A stretch of 64,000 bases of DNA from Achromobacter arsenitoxydans SY8 (GCF_000236785.1 NZ_AGUF01000021.1:90483-154482); one strand, 5' to 3'. Shown: positions 24,428 to 34,631, counted from the stretch's first letter. Notes: a model not told the origin generated them from the sequence alone. Program-made: numbers and translations.

Positions 24428-26830
24428 GTGAAAACCGAAGTACAACGCAAAGCGCGCGATTCGCGCGCACCTTTGGCCGTGGGCGCGCTAGCGATTTCAA
24501 TCGCCCTGGGATTGGGCATTGCGCCGCCGCCCGCGCATGCGCAAGATGCCGCCGTGCATGTCTCCATTCCCGCGCAGCCGCTGGGCCAGGCGCTGCTGCA
24601 ATTGGGAAGACTGACTTCCCTGCAGATTTTCTACGCACAGGATCTGGTGCAAGGCCTGCATGCTCCCGCCATCTCGGGAACCCTTACGCCGGAACAGGCG
24701 CTGCAGCAGTTGCTCCGGGGCAGCAATCTCGAGTATTCGCGCCAGGGCAATAACGTGACGCTTTCGCGGCCGGCAGGGGCGGGCGCGGCCGTGCTGGCGC
24801 CGGTGACCGTGGATGGGCGCTACGGCGCCACCACCGAAGGCACGGGCACGTACACCGTGCGCGAAACCGCCGCAGCAACGGGTCTGCGGCTTTCGCCGCG
24901 CGAAACGCCGCAGTCCGTCAGCGTTGTCACCCGGCAGCAGATCGAGGACCAGAACCTCACGACGCTGGGGGAATCCTTCAAGAGCGTGACGGGTATCGTG
25001 ACTTCCACGTCCGACGTCGATCGCACCGACATCCATTCCCGAGGCTTTTTTGTCGACACTTATCAGTACGACGGAATTCCGGTGTCGACCAAGAACGACT
25101 TTTTCGGCACGTCCAATTTCGACCCGATCCTGTATGACCGGATCGAGGTCGTGCGGGGCGCGACGGGACTGATGACGGGCGCTGGCAATCCGGGGGCGTC
25201 GGTCAACCTGGTGCGCAAGCGCGCGTCCAGCAAAGTCTTCACGGGCGCGCTGGGGGTTGGCGTGGGTTCATGGGACCATCATCGCGCAACCGTCGACCTT
25301 TCCACCCCGCTCAATGAAAATGGTTCGGTCCGCGCGCGGGTGTCGGGCATGATGGAGGAGCGCGATTCCTACCTGGATCGCTATCACACACGCAACCGGG
25401 CAATGCTCTTCACGGCCGAGGCCGACCTGACCGCCAACACCACGGTCAGGATTGGATTCGAGCATCAGGCCAAGCGCCCGACCGAAGTCACCTGGGGCGG
25501 CCTGCCCATGCTGTATAGCGATGGTAGCCCCGCCGACTGGTCGCGTCATTTCAGCATTGGCGCCTACTGGACCAACTGGAACACCACCAGCGATACGGTC
25601 TACGCGGGAATTGACCACGAATTCGCCAATGGATGGACGCTCACGGCCAACGCGAGTCGTCTCGACAGCAAATACAACTCGAAGCTGCTTTACCTGCTGG
25701 GGCAGCCGGACCGTGTGACGGGGGAAGGGTTGGGCGCATTTGCCAACCGTTCGCGTCAGGAGTTCGACCAGAACAGCGGCTCGCTGCAGGCATCGGGACC
25801 GTTCGAGCTGTTTGGACGGCGGCACGAAGCGGTGATCGGGCTGGTCGGCAGCAGTTCCCGCCACCGGGCCGGCAATTATCCGCCGCTTGAAACGAGTCCC
25901 ATCGGCAACATATTCGCGTGGGACGGCTCGTATCCGGAGCCGACCTGGGGCGAGTTCTACAGCCTGCCCACGGAAGTGACCCGGCAAACCGCGCTTTACG
26001 GCGCCGTGCGACTGTCCCTGAGCGATTCGCTCAAGCTCATCGTTGGCGGCCGGCAGACCCGCTGGAAGCGCGACAACGGCGCCGACAGCATGCGGCACAA
26101 CGAATTCACGCCCTATGCCGGATTGGTCTACGACTTCAATGAGGTCTATTCGGGCTATGTCAGCTACACCGACATTTTTCAGCCGCAGTCGTATCGCGAC
26201 GCCAACGGCGGATTCCTGGATCCGGTCGTGGGGAAGAGCTACGAAACCGGCGTGAAGGCCGACTACTTTGAAGGGCGGCTCACCACCGCGCTGTCGATTT
26301 TCCGGATTGAACAGGACAATGTGGCCGAACGCGATGGCGAGAATTTCGTTCCCGGCACATCCGAATTCGCCTATCGCGGCGCCAAGGGCCTGACGAGCGA
26401 GGGGTTTGAACTGCAGGCATCCGGTGAACTCACGCCAGGGTGGCAATTGTCGGCTGGCTTTTCGCGCGCGCTGGTGCGCAATCCCGACGGTAGCCGCTAC
26501 ACGCCGTACCGGCCGCAGAACCTGGCGCATCTCTTTACGACTTATGTGGTGCCGGGCACGTCAGGCAAGCTGACTGTCGGCGGCGGCGTCCAGTGGCGCA
26601 GCGCCGTTTATATTGATCAGACAACCTCGAGTGGCGTGAAAGCCAGAAGGGAGCAAGGGTCGGTGACAATCGCCAACCTGATGGCCACCTACCGCTTTAC
26701 GCCCAATCTGTCGGCGCAGCTCAACGTCAACAATCTCTTCGACAAGAAGTACTTCAACCTGACTGGCGACGGGCAGGGATTCTACGGATCGCCGACCAAG
26801 GCGATGCTGACGGTTAAATACGCCTTCTAG
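24428..26830 (+). CDS. TonB-dependent siderophore receptor with signalling (STN) domain
   Basis: 800 residues from a GTG start. A signal peptide ending in AHA about residue 37 is followed by a secretin/TonB N-terminal (STN) domain about 45-100 (SIPAQPLGQALLQLGRLTSLQ split, SGTLTPEQALQQLL), a plug domain (SPRETPQSVSVVTRQQIED and RIEVVRGATGLMTGAGNPGA in pieces) and a 22-strand barrel ending in a terminal Phe. The FpvA/FhuE/FecA-like layout with STN fits cell-surface signalling through the FecR/FecI-type pair upstream. The siderophore is not identifiable; no biosynthesis genes are near. Confidence 0.94.
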   Translation: MKTEVQRKARDSRAPLAVGALAISIALGLGIAPPPAHAQDAAVHVSIPAQPLGQALLQLGRLTSLQIFYAQDLVQGLHAPAISGTLTPEQALQQLLRGSNLEYSRQGNNVTLSRPAGAGAAVLAPVTVDGRYGATTEGTGTYTVRETAAATGLRLSPRETPQSVSVVTRQQIEDQNLTTLGESFKSVTGIVTSTSDVDRTDIHSRGFFVDTYQYDGIPVSTKNDFFGTSNFDPILYDRIEVVRGATGLMTGAGNPGASVNLVRKRASSKVFTGALGVGVGSWDHHRATVDLSTPLNENGSVRARVSGMMEERDSYLDRYHTRNRAMLFTAEADLTANTTVRIGFEHQAKRPTEVTWGGLPMLYSDGSPADWSRHFSIGAYWTNWNTTSDTVYAGIDHEFANGWTLTANASRLDSKYNSKLLYLLGQPDRVTGEGLGAFANRSRQEFDQNSGSLQASGPFELFGRRHEAVIGLVGSSSRHRAGNYPPLETSPIGNIFAWDGSYPEPTWGEFYSLPTEVTRQTALYGAVRLSLSDSLKLIVGGRQTRWKRDNGADSMRHNEFTPYAGLVYDFNEVYSGYVSYTDIFQPQSYRDANGGFLDPVVGKSYETGVKADYFEGRLTTALSIFRIEQDNVAERDGENFVPGTSEFAYRGAKGLTSEGFELQASGELTPGWQLSAGFSRALVRNPDGSRYTPYRPQNLAHLFTTYVVPGTSGKLTVGGGVQWRSAVYIDQTTSSGVKARREQGSVTIANLMATYRFTPNLSAQLNVNNLFDKKYFNLTGDGQGFYGSPTKAMLTVKYAF

Positions 26831-26839
26831 CCCGCATCA

Positions 26840-27739
26840 TCAGCCGAACGCCGCCTGCACCGCGGCGAACGCCGCGGCGACCAGCGGATCCTCGCGGCGC
26901 GAGGCCAGGGTGATGAAGGACAGCTCGGCCTGGATCGACAGCCCCTTCACCAGTTGCAGGCCGCTGGCCTGCGATTCACGCAATGCGATGGAGTCGCGGG
27001 CCAGCGACAGGCCCACGCCCGAGCGCACCAGGTCCAGCATGGAGGCCTCCTGGTCGACCTCGGCCACGGCGTGGGGCGCGATGCCCAGCGCGTCGAACTT
27101 CGCGGACAGCAGGCGGTGGTGCACGGAGTCGGGCGGCGTCCAGATCCACGGCAACGCCGCGATCTCGGCCCAGTCCCGGCCCGCCACCTGTGCGCTCCAG
27201 CCCTTGGGCGCCACCACGTAATAGGCGAACGACGCCAGCGGCCGCGCGTGCAGCCCCGGCGGATTGCCACTGGGCTCGTGCGGGCCCAGATAGAAGCCCA
27301 CATCCAGCTCGCCCGAGCGCACCTGCCGGCCGACCGACCCGGACATGCCGTGGCGCAGGGTGGGGCGGATCTTGGGGTAATGCTCCACCAGGTACTGCAG
27401 CGTGGCGCCCAGCCGCAGGAATTCAGGGTCCAGGATGGTGCCGATGCGCAATTCGCCCTGCACCGTGTCGCGCAGGGCGCCGATGGCGCGCTGGAAATCG
27501 TCCAGCGCATCCAGCACCCGCAGCGCAGGCGGCAGAAGCGCCCGCCCGTCGGCATTGGGAGCCAGGCCCTGCGCCGTGCGCGAGAACAGGGTCAGGTCCA
27601 GCGACTCCTGGAAGTTCTTGAGCTGCAGGCTCAGCGCCGGTTGCGTCAGGTGCAGATGCTCGGCGGCGCGGGTAAGGTTGCCTTCACGAGCCACGGCGGC
27701 GAAGGTGCGGATGTGCTTCAGGTCCATGACGGAGTCCAT
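26840..27739 (-). CDS. LysR-family transcriptional regulator
   Basis: 299 residues; a start four codons later (MDLKHIRTF) is equally plausible. It has an N-terminal winged HTH (FAAVAREGNLTRAAEHLHLTQPALS in pieces, about 12-40) and a type 2 periplasmic-binding-like effector domain. It is divergent from the GMC oxidoreductase gene across 195 bp and is its probable regulator. Confidence 0.92.
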   Translation of the reverse strand: MDSVMDLKHIRTFAAVAREGNLTRAAEHLHLTQPALSLQLKNFQESLDLTLFSRTAQGLAPNADGRALLPPALRVLDALDDFQRAIGALRDTVQGELRIGTILDPEFLRLGATLQYLVEHYPKIRPTLRHGMSGSVGRQVRSGELDVGFYLGPHEPSGNPPGLHARPLASFAYYVVAPKGWSAQVAGRDWAEIAALPWIWTPPDSVHHRLLSAKFDALGIAPHAVAEVDQEASMLDLVRSGVGLSLARDSIALRESQASGLQLVKGLSIQAELSFITLASRREDPLVAAAFAAVQAAFG

Positions 27740-27768
27740 CGGGAAAAGGACAAGGGCAAAAATGGGGC

Positions 27769-27786
27769 AGCATTATTAAAGATGCT
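27769..27786. promoter_or_regulatory. Candidate LysR-binding dyad
   Basis: AGCAT-TATTAAAG-ATGCT is a perfect 5-bp dyad with an AT-rich centre, 30 bp before the LysR gene in the LysR/GMC divergent gap. The form resembles LysR-type sites, but the spacing is not the canonical T-N11-A. Confidence 0.4.
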
Positions 27787-27934
27787 TATGTTCCGCTTTT
27801 CAACATTTGATTGGACAGGCGCCCCGGCCTGCGCCACAGTCTCGCATGATGCCCGGCGCGCACATGACTCCGCAGCCGGGTCGGCTCACCCCGCCGACGC
27901 CCGCTACGGGCCCGGAACCAGATAAGAAGAGCTT

Positions 27935-29560
27935 ATGGAGACATACGACTACATCATCGTGGGCGCGGGCTCGGCCGGCTGCGTGCTGGCCAACCGCCTG
28001 AGCCGCGATCCTGCCGTGCAGGTCCTGCTGCTGGAAGCCGGCGGGCGCGACAACTACCACTGGATCCACATTCCGGTCGGCTACCTGCACTGCATCGGCA
28101 ACCCCCGCACGGATTGGATGTACCGCACGCAGGAAGAGCCTGGCCTGGGCGGAAGGTCGCTGATCTACCCGCGCGGCCGCGTGCTGGGCGGCTGTTCGTC
28201 GATCAACGGCATGATCTACATGCGCGGCCAGAAGCAGGACTACGAAGACTGGGCGGCGCTGTCCGGCGATCCGGCTTGGGGCTGGGACCAGGTCCTGCCC
28301 GTTTTCAAGCGCAGCGAGGACTACCACCGCGGCGCGGACGAATTCCACGGCGCGGGCGGCGAGTGGCGCGTGGAATCGCAGCGCCTGCGCTGGGACATCC
28401 TGGAATCCTTCGCCAGCGCGGCCGAACAGGAAGGGATCCCGCGCGTGCAGGACTTTAACCGCGGCGACAACTTCGGCTGCGGCTATTTCGAAGTCAACCA
28501 GCGGCGCGGCTGGCGCTGGAACACCTCCAAGGCGTTCCTGCGCCCGGTGCAAAAGCGCCGGAACCTGCACGTCATGACCGGCGTCCTGGCCGAGCAACTG
28601 GAATTCGACGGCACGCGCTGCGCCGGCGTGCGCGTGCACCAGGGCGGACGCACCACCACGCTGCGGGCCCGGCGCGAAGTCATCCTGGCGGCCGGCGCGG
28701 TGAACACGCCGCAACTGCTGGAGGTCTCCGGCATTGGCGAACCCGCGCGCCTGCGCGAAAGCGGCATCGCCCTGCGCCACGCCCTGCCGGGCGTGGGCGA
28801 GAACCTGCAGGACCACCTGCAACTGCGCGTCATTATCAAGGTCAACGGCGTGAAGACGTTGAACCGCATCGCATCGACCTTGCTGGGCAAGGCCGGCATC
28901 GGCCTGGAATACCTGGTCAACCGCAGCGGCCCCATGAGCATGGCGCCGTCGCAGCTAGGCGCCTTCGCCAAGTCGGATCCCGGCCAGGCGCGCGCCAACG
29001 TGGAATTCCACGTGCAGCCGCTGTCGCTGGGCGCCTTCGGCGAACCCCTGCATGGCTTCGACGCCTTTACCGCCAGCGTCTGCAACCTACGGCCCACGTC
29101 GCGCGGCAGCGTCCACGCGCAGGGGCCGGCGGGCCAGAAGGGCTTTGAGGCGCCCCTCATCCGCCCCAACTACCTCAGCACCGAAGAAGACCTGCGCGTG
29201 GCGGCGGATTCCATCCGCCTGGTCCGCCGCATCGCGGCCGCGCCGGCCCTGCAGGCCTACCGGCCGGATGAATGGCTGCCGGGCCCGGCCTTCCAGACCG
29301 AAGACGAACTGCGGCAGGCGGCCGGCAAGATCGGCACCACCATCTTCCATCCCGTGGGCACCTGCGCGATGGGCCGGGACGCCGACAGCGGGGCAGTGGT
29401 CGACGCGCGCCTGCGGGTACACGGCCTGAAGGGCCTGCGCATCGCCGACGCCTCCATCATGCCGCTGATCACCTCGGGCAACACCAATTCGCCCACCATC
29501 ATGATCGCGGAGCGCGCTGCCGATATGATCCGGGAGGAGGCGGGTGCAATGGCGGGGTAG
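27935..29560 (+). CDS. GMC-family FAD-dependent oxidoreductase (choline dehydrogenase-like)
   Basis: 541 residues. The N-terminal Rossmann FAD site is [18 protein letters not shown] from residue 5, followed by [14 protein letters not shown] (GMC signature 1 region), [15 protein letters not shown] (signature 2) and the active-site histidine near residue 472 in [10 protein letters not shown], with [11 protein letters not shown] at the C-terminus. It oxidises an alcohol or polyol with FAD; it lacks a signal peptide and is probably cytoplasmic. The substrate is not known. It is controlled most likely by the divergent LysR gene. Confidence 0.92.
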   Translation: METYDYIIVGAGSAGCVLANRLSRDPAVQVLLLEAGGRDNYHWIHIPVGYLHCIGNPRTDWMYRTQEEPGLGGRSLIYPRGRVLGGCSSINGMIYMRGQKQDYEDWAALSGDPAWGWDQVLPVFKRSEDYHRGADEFHGAGGEWRVESQRLRWDILESFASAAEQEGIPRVQDFNRGDNFGCGYFEVNQRRGWRWNTSKAFLRPVQKRRNLHVMTGVLAEQLEFDGTRCAGVRVHQGGRTTTLRARREVILAAGAVNTPQLLEVSGIGEPARLRESGIALRHALPGVGENLQDHLQLRVIIKVNGVKTLNRIASTLLGKAGIGLEYLVNRSGPMSMAPSQLGAFAKSDPGQARANVEFHVQPLSLGAFGEPLHGFDAFTASVCNLRPTSRGSVHAQGPAGQKGFEAPLIRPNYLSTEEDLRVAADSIRLVRRIAAAPALQAYRPDEWLPGPAFQTEDELRQAAGKIGTTIFHPVGTCAMGRDADSGAVVDARLRVHGLKGLRIADASIMPLITSGNTNSPTIMIAERAADMIREEAGAMAG

Positions 29561-29577
29561 TGATCCCTCCACGCAAA

Positions 29578-29601
29578 GAAGCCGCCATTGAGGGCGGCTT
29601 C
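29578..29601 (-). terminator. Terminator between convergent GMC and cfa genes
   Basis: GAAGCCGCC and GGCGGCTTC form a 9-bp perfect stem around ATTGAG. On the minus strand the stem is followed by TTTGCG (with the last stem bases giving TTCTTT), so it best serves the cfa transcript, and it may work in both directions. Confidence 0.6.
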
Positions 29602-29622
29602 CTCGCATGGGCCCGCTGACTT

Positions 29623-30816
29623 TCAGCGCAGCGACCGATACGTCTGCTGGCGCTGCGGATGCGTCAGCATTACCTGCCAGAGCTGGCCCTCGCGCGACCG
29701 GAAGAACCCGGCGCAGCACATCAGGTAGTACTTCCACATCCGGTAGAACCGGGTGCCGTAGCGCGATTCCAGCGCGGGCCAGGCGTGGTCGAACCGGTCC
29801 CACCAGGCCATCAGCGTGCGGTCGTAGTCGGCGCCGAAGTTGTGCCAGTCTTCGATGATGAAGCGGCCTTCGACGGCCGTGGCGATCTCCCGCGCGGAGG
29901 GCAGCTTGCCGTTGGGGAACACATAGCGGTCGATCCACGGATCGGTGCTCTGGCTGGTGGAGGCGATGCCGATGGTGTGCAGCAGGAACACGCCCTCCGG
30001 GGCCATCAGCCGTTGCACATTGGTGAAGTACGTGTCGTAGTTCTTCGGTCCCACGTGTTCGAACATGCCCACCGAGACCACCTTATCGAAGCGGCCCTGC
30101 AGGTCGCGGTAGTCCTGCAGCAGCAGTTCAACCGGCAGGCCCTTCACGCGCTCTTGCGCCAAGGCAAGCTGTTCCTTGGACACCGTCACGCCCGTGACCT
30201 TGACGCCGTAGCGCTCGGCCGCGAACTTGGCCAGGCCACCCCAGCCGCAGCCGATGTCCAGCAGGGTCTCGCCTTCCTTCAATTGCAGCTTGCGGCAGAT
30301 CATCTCCAGCTTTGCCTCTTGTGCCTCTTCCAGCGTCTGGGCGTGTTCCCAGTAGGCGCAGGAGTAGATCATCCGGCTGTCCAGCATGGCCTCGAACACG
30401 TCGTTGCCGGCGTCGTAGTGCTGCTCGCCGACTTCGAACGCCCGGTTCTTGGATTGCAGGTTGAACAGCTTGTGGCGCAGGTGCTCGGCGATCAGCTTGA
30501 TACGCGCCACGCCCAGCGCCGCCGACCCCATGTCCGCGCGCAGCAGGCGGGTGAAAAGCTCGTCCAGTTGCTCGCAGTCCCACTCGCCGTCCATGTACGA
30601 TTCGCCCAGGCCCAGCGACCAGCTGGCGAACACCCGTTCGTACATATGCTTGTCATGAACCTGAATGTCCCAGGGGCGCGTCCCATTGATCTGGACGTCT
30701 GCGCGCGCAAGCACGTCCTGCAGGACTTTAGGGGGTTCGGGGGGAGGGGAGGCGGTGACGCTGGATTGACCGGCAGGCTGCTCGGTCAGCGGAGAGACAG
30801 GACTGCTTTGCTGCAT
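29623..30816 (-). CDS. cfa: Cyclopropane-fatty-acyl-phospholipid synthase
   Basis: 397 residues, the usual length. The SAM-binding motif LLDIGCGWGGLAKFAAERYG starts at 185; YSCAYW near 151-156 and HTIGIAS later carry the Cys and His that coordinate bicarbonate in CFA synthases. It methylenates unsaturated membrane lipid chains using SAM, a stress and stationary-phase adaptation. The first 30 residues are a proline-rich, poorly conserved extension. Confidence 0.94.
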   Translation of the reverse strand: MQQSSPVSPLTEQPAGQSSVTASPPPEPPKVLQDVLARADVQINGTRPWDIQVHDKHMYERVFASWSLGLGESYMDGEWDCEQLDELFTRLLRADMGSAALGVARIKLIAEHLRHKLFNLQSKNRAFEVGEQHYDAGNDVFEAMLDSRMIYSCAYWEHAQTLEEAQEAKLEMICRKLQLKEGETLLDIGCGWGGLAKFAAERYGVKVTGVTVSKEQLALAQERVKGLPVELLLQDYRDLQGRFDKVVSVGMFEHVGPKNYDTYFTNVQRLMAPEGVFLLHTIGIASTSQSTDPWIDRYVFPNGKLPSAREIATAVEGRFIIEDWHNFGADYDRTLMAWWDRFDHAWPALESRYGTRFYRMWKYYLMCCAGFFRSREGQLWQVMLTHPQRQQTYRSLR

Positions 30817-31016
30817 ACGGACTCCATATCAATTTTGGGATGACTGATCTGGCAATGCCTTGATGCTTTTTACTGTGCGCCCTTCAGGGTGCGCAACTCC
30901 AATTTAATGATTGCATCGGCGTCATAGGCAATGGCAATGTCCGCGCGCCGGGCGCGCCTCCTATAAGATAGCGGCCACATGCGCCGCCGCGCGCCGATCC
31001 GTGGAGAGTATTGACA

Positions 31017-31949
31017 GTGGACGCCCGCCTGGAACCCCGTTTGGAATACGTCGCCTGCGCCAGTCCGGCTGGCTTGCACCGCATGGCCTATTGGGAATGG
31101 GGCGATCCCGCCAATGACCGGGTGCTGCTTTGCGTCCACGGCCTGACCCGCAGCGGGCGCGACTTCGATGCGCTGGCGCGGCGCCTGGCCGGCAGCTATC
31201 GCGTGGTGTGCCCCGACGTGGTCGGGCGCGGCCGCTCCGACTGGCTGGTCAATCCGGCGTTCTACACCGTTCCGCAGTACGTGTCCGACATGGTGACCCT
31301 GATTGCGCGGCTGCGCCCCGCCAGCCTGTCGTGGGTGGGCACGTCGATGGGCGGCCTGATCGGCATGGCGCTGTCCGGCGCCGCCGTGTTCGCCAAGGCC
31401 ATGCTGGCCATGCGTCCGCATGCAGGCATGCTGCCGCCCGACCAGGCCATCCGCCTGGACAAGCTGGTGCTCAACGACGTGGGCCCGCGCCTGGAGAACG
31501 GCGCCTTGTCCCGCATCGGCCAGTATGTGGGCGAACCCGGCGAATTCGCCTCGTTCGAAGACGCCGTGAAGACCATGCGCGCCAATTCGGAAACCTTCGG
31601 GCCGCATACCGATGCGCAGTGGGCGGACTTGGCCAAGTACCTGTACCCCGAGCAGGGCGGCAAATGGGTCAAGCATTACGACCTGGCGATCGCCCAGGCG
31701 CTGGCCGCGCAGATGCCTGAAGAACTGGCCGCGGGCGAACAGATCCTGTGGCGTTCCTATGACGCCGTCGATTGCCCAATCCTGATCGTACGCGGCGCGC
31801 TGTCCGACCTGCTGACGCGCGCCACCGTCGACGAAATGCTCAAGCGCAATCCGCGCGCGCGGGCGCACGAAGTGCCCGGCGTGGGGCATGCGCCCACGCT
31901 CATCGCTGACGACCAGATCGACCCGGTGGCCAATTTCCTGCTGGCCTGA
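31017..31949 (+). CDS. Alpha/beta-fold hydrolase
   Basis: 310 residues from GTG at 31017; a TTG at 31011 is also in frame, and GGAG at 31002-31005 could serve either. Oxyanion motif VHGLTRSG is at 40-47, the nucleophile elbow GTSMGG has Ser110, Asp is in a later strand, and GVGHAPTLI carries the catalytic His. It is a cytoplasmic esterase/lactonase/C-C hydrolase of unknown substrate. It is divergent from cfa and 68 bp ahead of the PHP gene. Confidence 0.88.
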   Translation: MDARLEPRLEYVACASPAGLHRMAYWEWGDPANDRVLLCVHGLTRSGRDFDALARRLAGSYRVVCPDVVGRGRSDWLVNPAFYTVPQYVSDMVTLIARLRPASLSWVGTSMGGLIGMALSGAAVFAKAMLAMRPHAGMLPPDQAIRLDKLVLNDVGPRLENGALSRIGQYVGEPGEFASFEDAVKTMRANSETFGPHTDAQWADLAKYLYPEQGGKWVKHYDLAIAQALAAQMPEELAAGEQILWRSYDAVDCPILIVRGALSDLLTRATVDEMLKRNPRARAHEVPGVGHAPTLIADDQIDPVANFLLA

Positions 31950-32017
31950 ACGGCGGGCGGCAATGTGGGGACAGCACGGCGCTAGGCTTGGCGGCGGGCC
32001 TTCTCTACAATAGCCGG

Positions 32018-32863
32018 ATGAAATCGCCCACCTTGAACATCGACCTGCATTGCCATTCCACCGTCTCGGACGGCGCTCTTGCGCCCCGGGACGTGGCGCA
32101 GCGGGCGTACGCCAATGGCGTGGATGTCTGGGCATTGACCGATCACGACGAAGTAGGCGGCCTGGCCGAAGCCTCCGCCGCAGCCCAGGAGCTGGGCATG
32201 CGCTTTGTCACCGGGGTCGAAATTTCCGTCACGTGGGCGGGCCTGACGGTGCATATCGTGGGCCTGCGGTTCGACCCCCAAAACGCCACCCTGATCGAGG
32301 GCCTGCGCAAGACCCGCTCCGGCCGTGCCGACCGCGCCAAGCGCATCGGCGAACGCCTGGCCGGCATGGGCATGCCCGGCGCCTACGAAGGCGCGCTGCC
32401 GTTCGCCGGCAACCCGGAACTGATCAGCCGCACGCACTTTGCGCGGTATCTGGTGGAAGCCGGATACTGCCCCGATGTCCAGACCGTCTTCAACAAGCAC
32501 CTGGGCGACGACTGCCCTGGCCACGTGCCGATGCAATGGGCCACGCTGGCCGACGCCGTCGCCTGGATTCGCGGGGCGGGCGGGCAGGCCGTCATCGCGC
32601 ATCCGGGCCGCTACAAGTACACGCCCCTGCAGTTTGCCGCGCTGTTCGACGAATTCCTGCAACTGGGCGGCGTGGGCATCGAGGTCAACACGGGCAGCCA
32701 TACCGTGGAAGAAGCCCGCCAGTACGCCGACGTGGCGCGCCGCTACGGGTTCCTGGCCTCGCGCGGTTCCGACTTTCACAGCCCCAAGGAAAGCCGGATG
32801 GACCTGGGCAGCCTGCCGCCGCTGCCATCCGACTTGAAACCGGTCTGGCACGACTGGTTCTGA
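32018..32863 (+). CDS. PHP-domain phosphoesterase (RNase AM / nucleoside 3',5'-bisphosphate phosphatase family)
   Basis: 281 residues from the ATG at 32018. Metal-binding motifs of the PHP fold are intact: DLHCHSTVSDG (His11, His13, Asp18), LTDHDEV (His43), GVEIS (Glu68) and SRGSDFHSP near the C-terminus. Homologues (YciV/TrpH) trim 5' ends of RNAs and hydrolyse pAp-type nucleotides. It lies 68 bp before greB on the same strand. Confidence 0.88.
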   Translation: MKSPTLNIDLHCHSTVSDGALAPRDVAQRAYANGVDVWALTDHDEVGGLAEASAAAQELGMRFVTGVEISVTWAGLTVHIVGLRFDPQNATLIEGLRKTRSGRADRAKRIGERLAGMGMPGAYEGALPFAGNPELISRTHFARYLVEAGYCPDVQTVFNKHLGDDCPGHVPMQWATLADAVAWIRGAGGQAVIAHPGRYKYTPLQFAALFDEFLQLGGVGIEVNTGSHTVEEARQYADVARRYGFLASRGSDFHSPKESRMDLGSLPPLPSDLKPVWHDWF

Positions 32864-32931
32864 CGCGGGCGGCAAGCGCCGCCCATCCTGCTAGATACCG
32901 ACAGTGACCGCGCCCAAGCGGCGCAACCGCC

Positions 32932-33483
32932 ATGAATAAAGCCTTTGTTAAAGAGTCCGACCACGAGGACGACGACGATCTGCCGCAAGCCCAGGCCCTG
33001 CCGGCCGGCACCAAGAATTACATGACGCCGGAAGGGTACGAGCGCCTGCGCACCGAACTGACGCAGCTGATGAACGTGGAACGACCGGCCGTCGTGCAGG
33101 TGGTGTCATGGGCCGCGTCCAACGGCGACCGCTCGGAAAACGGCGACTATCTCTATGGCAAGAAGCGCCTGCGCGAGATCGACCGGCGCATGCGCTTCCT
33201 GACCAAGCGGCTGGACATCGCCGAGGTCGTCGACCCCAAGGCCCAGCCCAACCGCGACCAGGCGTTCTTCGGCGCGACGGTCTACTACGTGGACAAGGCG
33301 GGCGAAGAGCACACCGTCACCATCGTCGGCGTGGACGAGGCCGAGCCCCTGGCCGGCAAGATCAGCTGGATCTCGCCGGTGGCGCGCGCCCTGATCAAGG
33401 CAAAGGAAGGCGACACGGTCGTGCTGCGCACGCCGGCGGGCATCGACGAGCTGGATATCCTGGAAGTCCGGTATCCGGAATAA
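32932..33483 (+). CDS. greB: Transcription elongation factor GreB
   Basis: 183 residues. An N-terminal coiled coil starting at YMTPEGYERLRTEL carries the acidic tip (SENGDYLYGKKRLREID), and the C-terminal FKBP-like domain includes LAGKISWISPVARALI and EGDTVVLRTPAG. It stimulates cleavage of backtracked RNA by RNA polymerase. It has an unusual acidic N-terminal extension (ESDHEDDDDL) of about 28 residues before the core. Confidence 0.95.
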   Translation: MNKAFVKESDHEDDDDLPQAQALPAGTKNYMTPEGYERLRTELTQLMNVERPAVVQVVSWAASNGDRSENGDYLYGKKRLREIDRRMRFLTKRLDIAEVVDPKAQPNRDQAFFGATVYYVDKAGEEHTVTIVGVDEAEPLAGKISWISPVARALIKAKEGDTVVLRTPAGIDELDILEVRYPE

Positions 33484-33489
33484 AAATAA

Positions 33490-33515
33490 CGGGCGCCGGC
33501 TTTTGGCCGGCGCCC
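33490..33515 (-). terminator. Terminator of the second TRAP operon (overlapping the greB end)
   Basis: GGGCGCCGGC/GCCGGCGCCC form a strong stem with a short T-rich loop directly after greB. Only on the minus strand is the stem followed by a T-run (GTTATTTTTATT), so it terminates transcription of the leftward TRAP operon ending at 33603 and may also fold in greB mRNA. Confidence 0.72.
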
Positions 33516-33602
33516 GTGCGGTGGGCGGGATCTACGTCCCTGCCTCGGTTGGCGGCTTGCGCCGCCGGTTCCCCTGGGGCTTGCTGCGAATTTCTCGCGG
33601 GC

Positions 33603-34631
33603 TTACTTCTTGCGTTCGGCGATGGATTTTTCGGCCTTGTTGACCAGGTCTTCGCCGATCTGCTTCTTCCACTTTTCGTAGACGGGCTTGGTGGCCTTGA
33701 CGAAGGCGTCGTGGTCCGCCTGCGACAGCGACGTCACGGTGACGCCGTGGCCGGCGATTTCCTTCAGCAGCGACGGATCCTCAGGCGTCACGCCCTTGCG
33801 CGCGATCACGATCTGCTGTTTGCCGGCGTCCAGCGCGGCCTGGCGCACGATGTCGCGGTCCTTCTCGGACCACGAGTTCCAGACTTCGCGGTTGACCACG
33901 AAGATCAGCGGATCGGCCACGTAGTTCCACAGCGTCAGGTACTTCTGGCCCACGGTGTAGAGCTTGGACCCCGTGTAGATCGACAGCGGGTTTTCCTGGC
34001 CGTCCACGGCGCCGCTGGCCAGCGCCGGCTGCGCGTCCGCCCAGCTCATCTGCGTGGGGTTGGCGCCCAGCGCGGTAAAGGTGTCGATGTACAGCGGCGA
34101 ACCCACCACGCGCAGCTTCATGCCCTTCATGTCCTCGGGCTTCTTGATCTCGCGCTTGGAGTTGCTGACCTGGCGGTAGCCGTTCTCGCCCCAGGCCAGC
34201 GGCACTACGCCGGCCTTTTCAATGAGCGTGAACATCTCCTTGCCCACGTCGCCCTGCACCAGCGCGTCGATGGCTGCATAGTCGGGCATCAGGAAGGGCA
34301 GGGAGAACAGGTTGAGCTGCTTGACCTGCGGCGACCAGTTAATGGTGGAGCCCACGGCCATGTCGATCACGCCCTGGCGGATCGCGGTGAACTCCCGGGT
34401 CTGGTCGCCCTGGACCAGCGAGGTGCCGGGATAGACCTTGATGTTGATCCGGCCCTGCGTGCGCTCGCGCACCAGGTCGGACCAGATCACGGCGCCCTGA
34501 CCCCACGGGAAGGTGGTGCCGACGACGATGGACAGCTTGTACTCGGGCTTGTAGTTCTGCGCGTGCGCGGGGGCCATGCCCACGACGGCGGCCGCGCTCA
34601 GCAAGGCGCCGATCAGGTTGCGGAATTTCAT
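33603..34631 (-). CDS. TRAP transporter periplasmic receptor (DctP family)
   Basis: 342 residues with a Sec signal peptide ending in AHA near residue 24. The ligand-binding arginine segment MKGMKLRVVGSPLY and GAVDGQENPLSI are family hallmarks. GGAGA precedes the ATG. It is the last gene of a Q-M-P operon, 70 bp after the large permease. The ligand is an organic acid of unknown identity; no catabolic gene is attached. Confidence 0.92.
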   Translation of the reverse strand: MKFRNLIGALLSAAAVVGMAPAHAQNYKPEYKLSIVVGTTFPWGQGAVIWSDLVRERTQGRINIKVYPGTSLVQGDQTREFTAIRQGVIDMAVGSTINWSPQVKQLNLFSLPFLMPDYAAIDALVQGDVGKEMFTLIEKAGVVPLAWGENGYRQVSNSKREIKKPEDMKGMKLRVVGSPLYIDTFTALGANPTQMSWADAQPALASGAVDGQENPLSIYTGSKLYTVGQKYLTLWNYVADPLIFVVNREVWNSWSEKDRDIVRQAALDAGKQQIVIARKGVTPEDPSLLKEIAGHGVTVTSLSQADHDAFVKATKPVYEKWKKQIGEDLVNKAEKSIAERKK

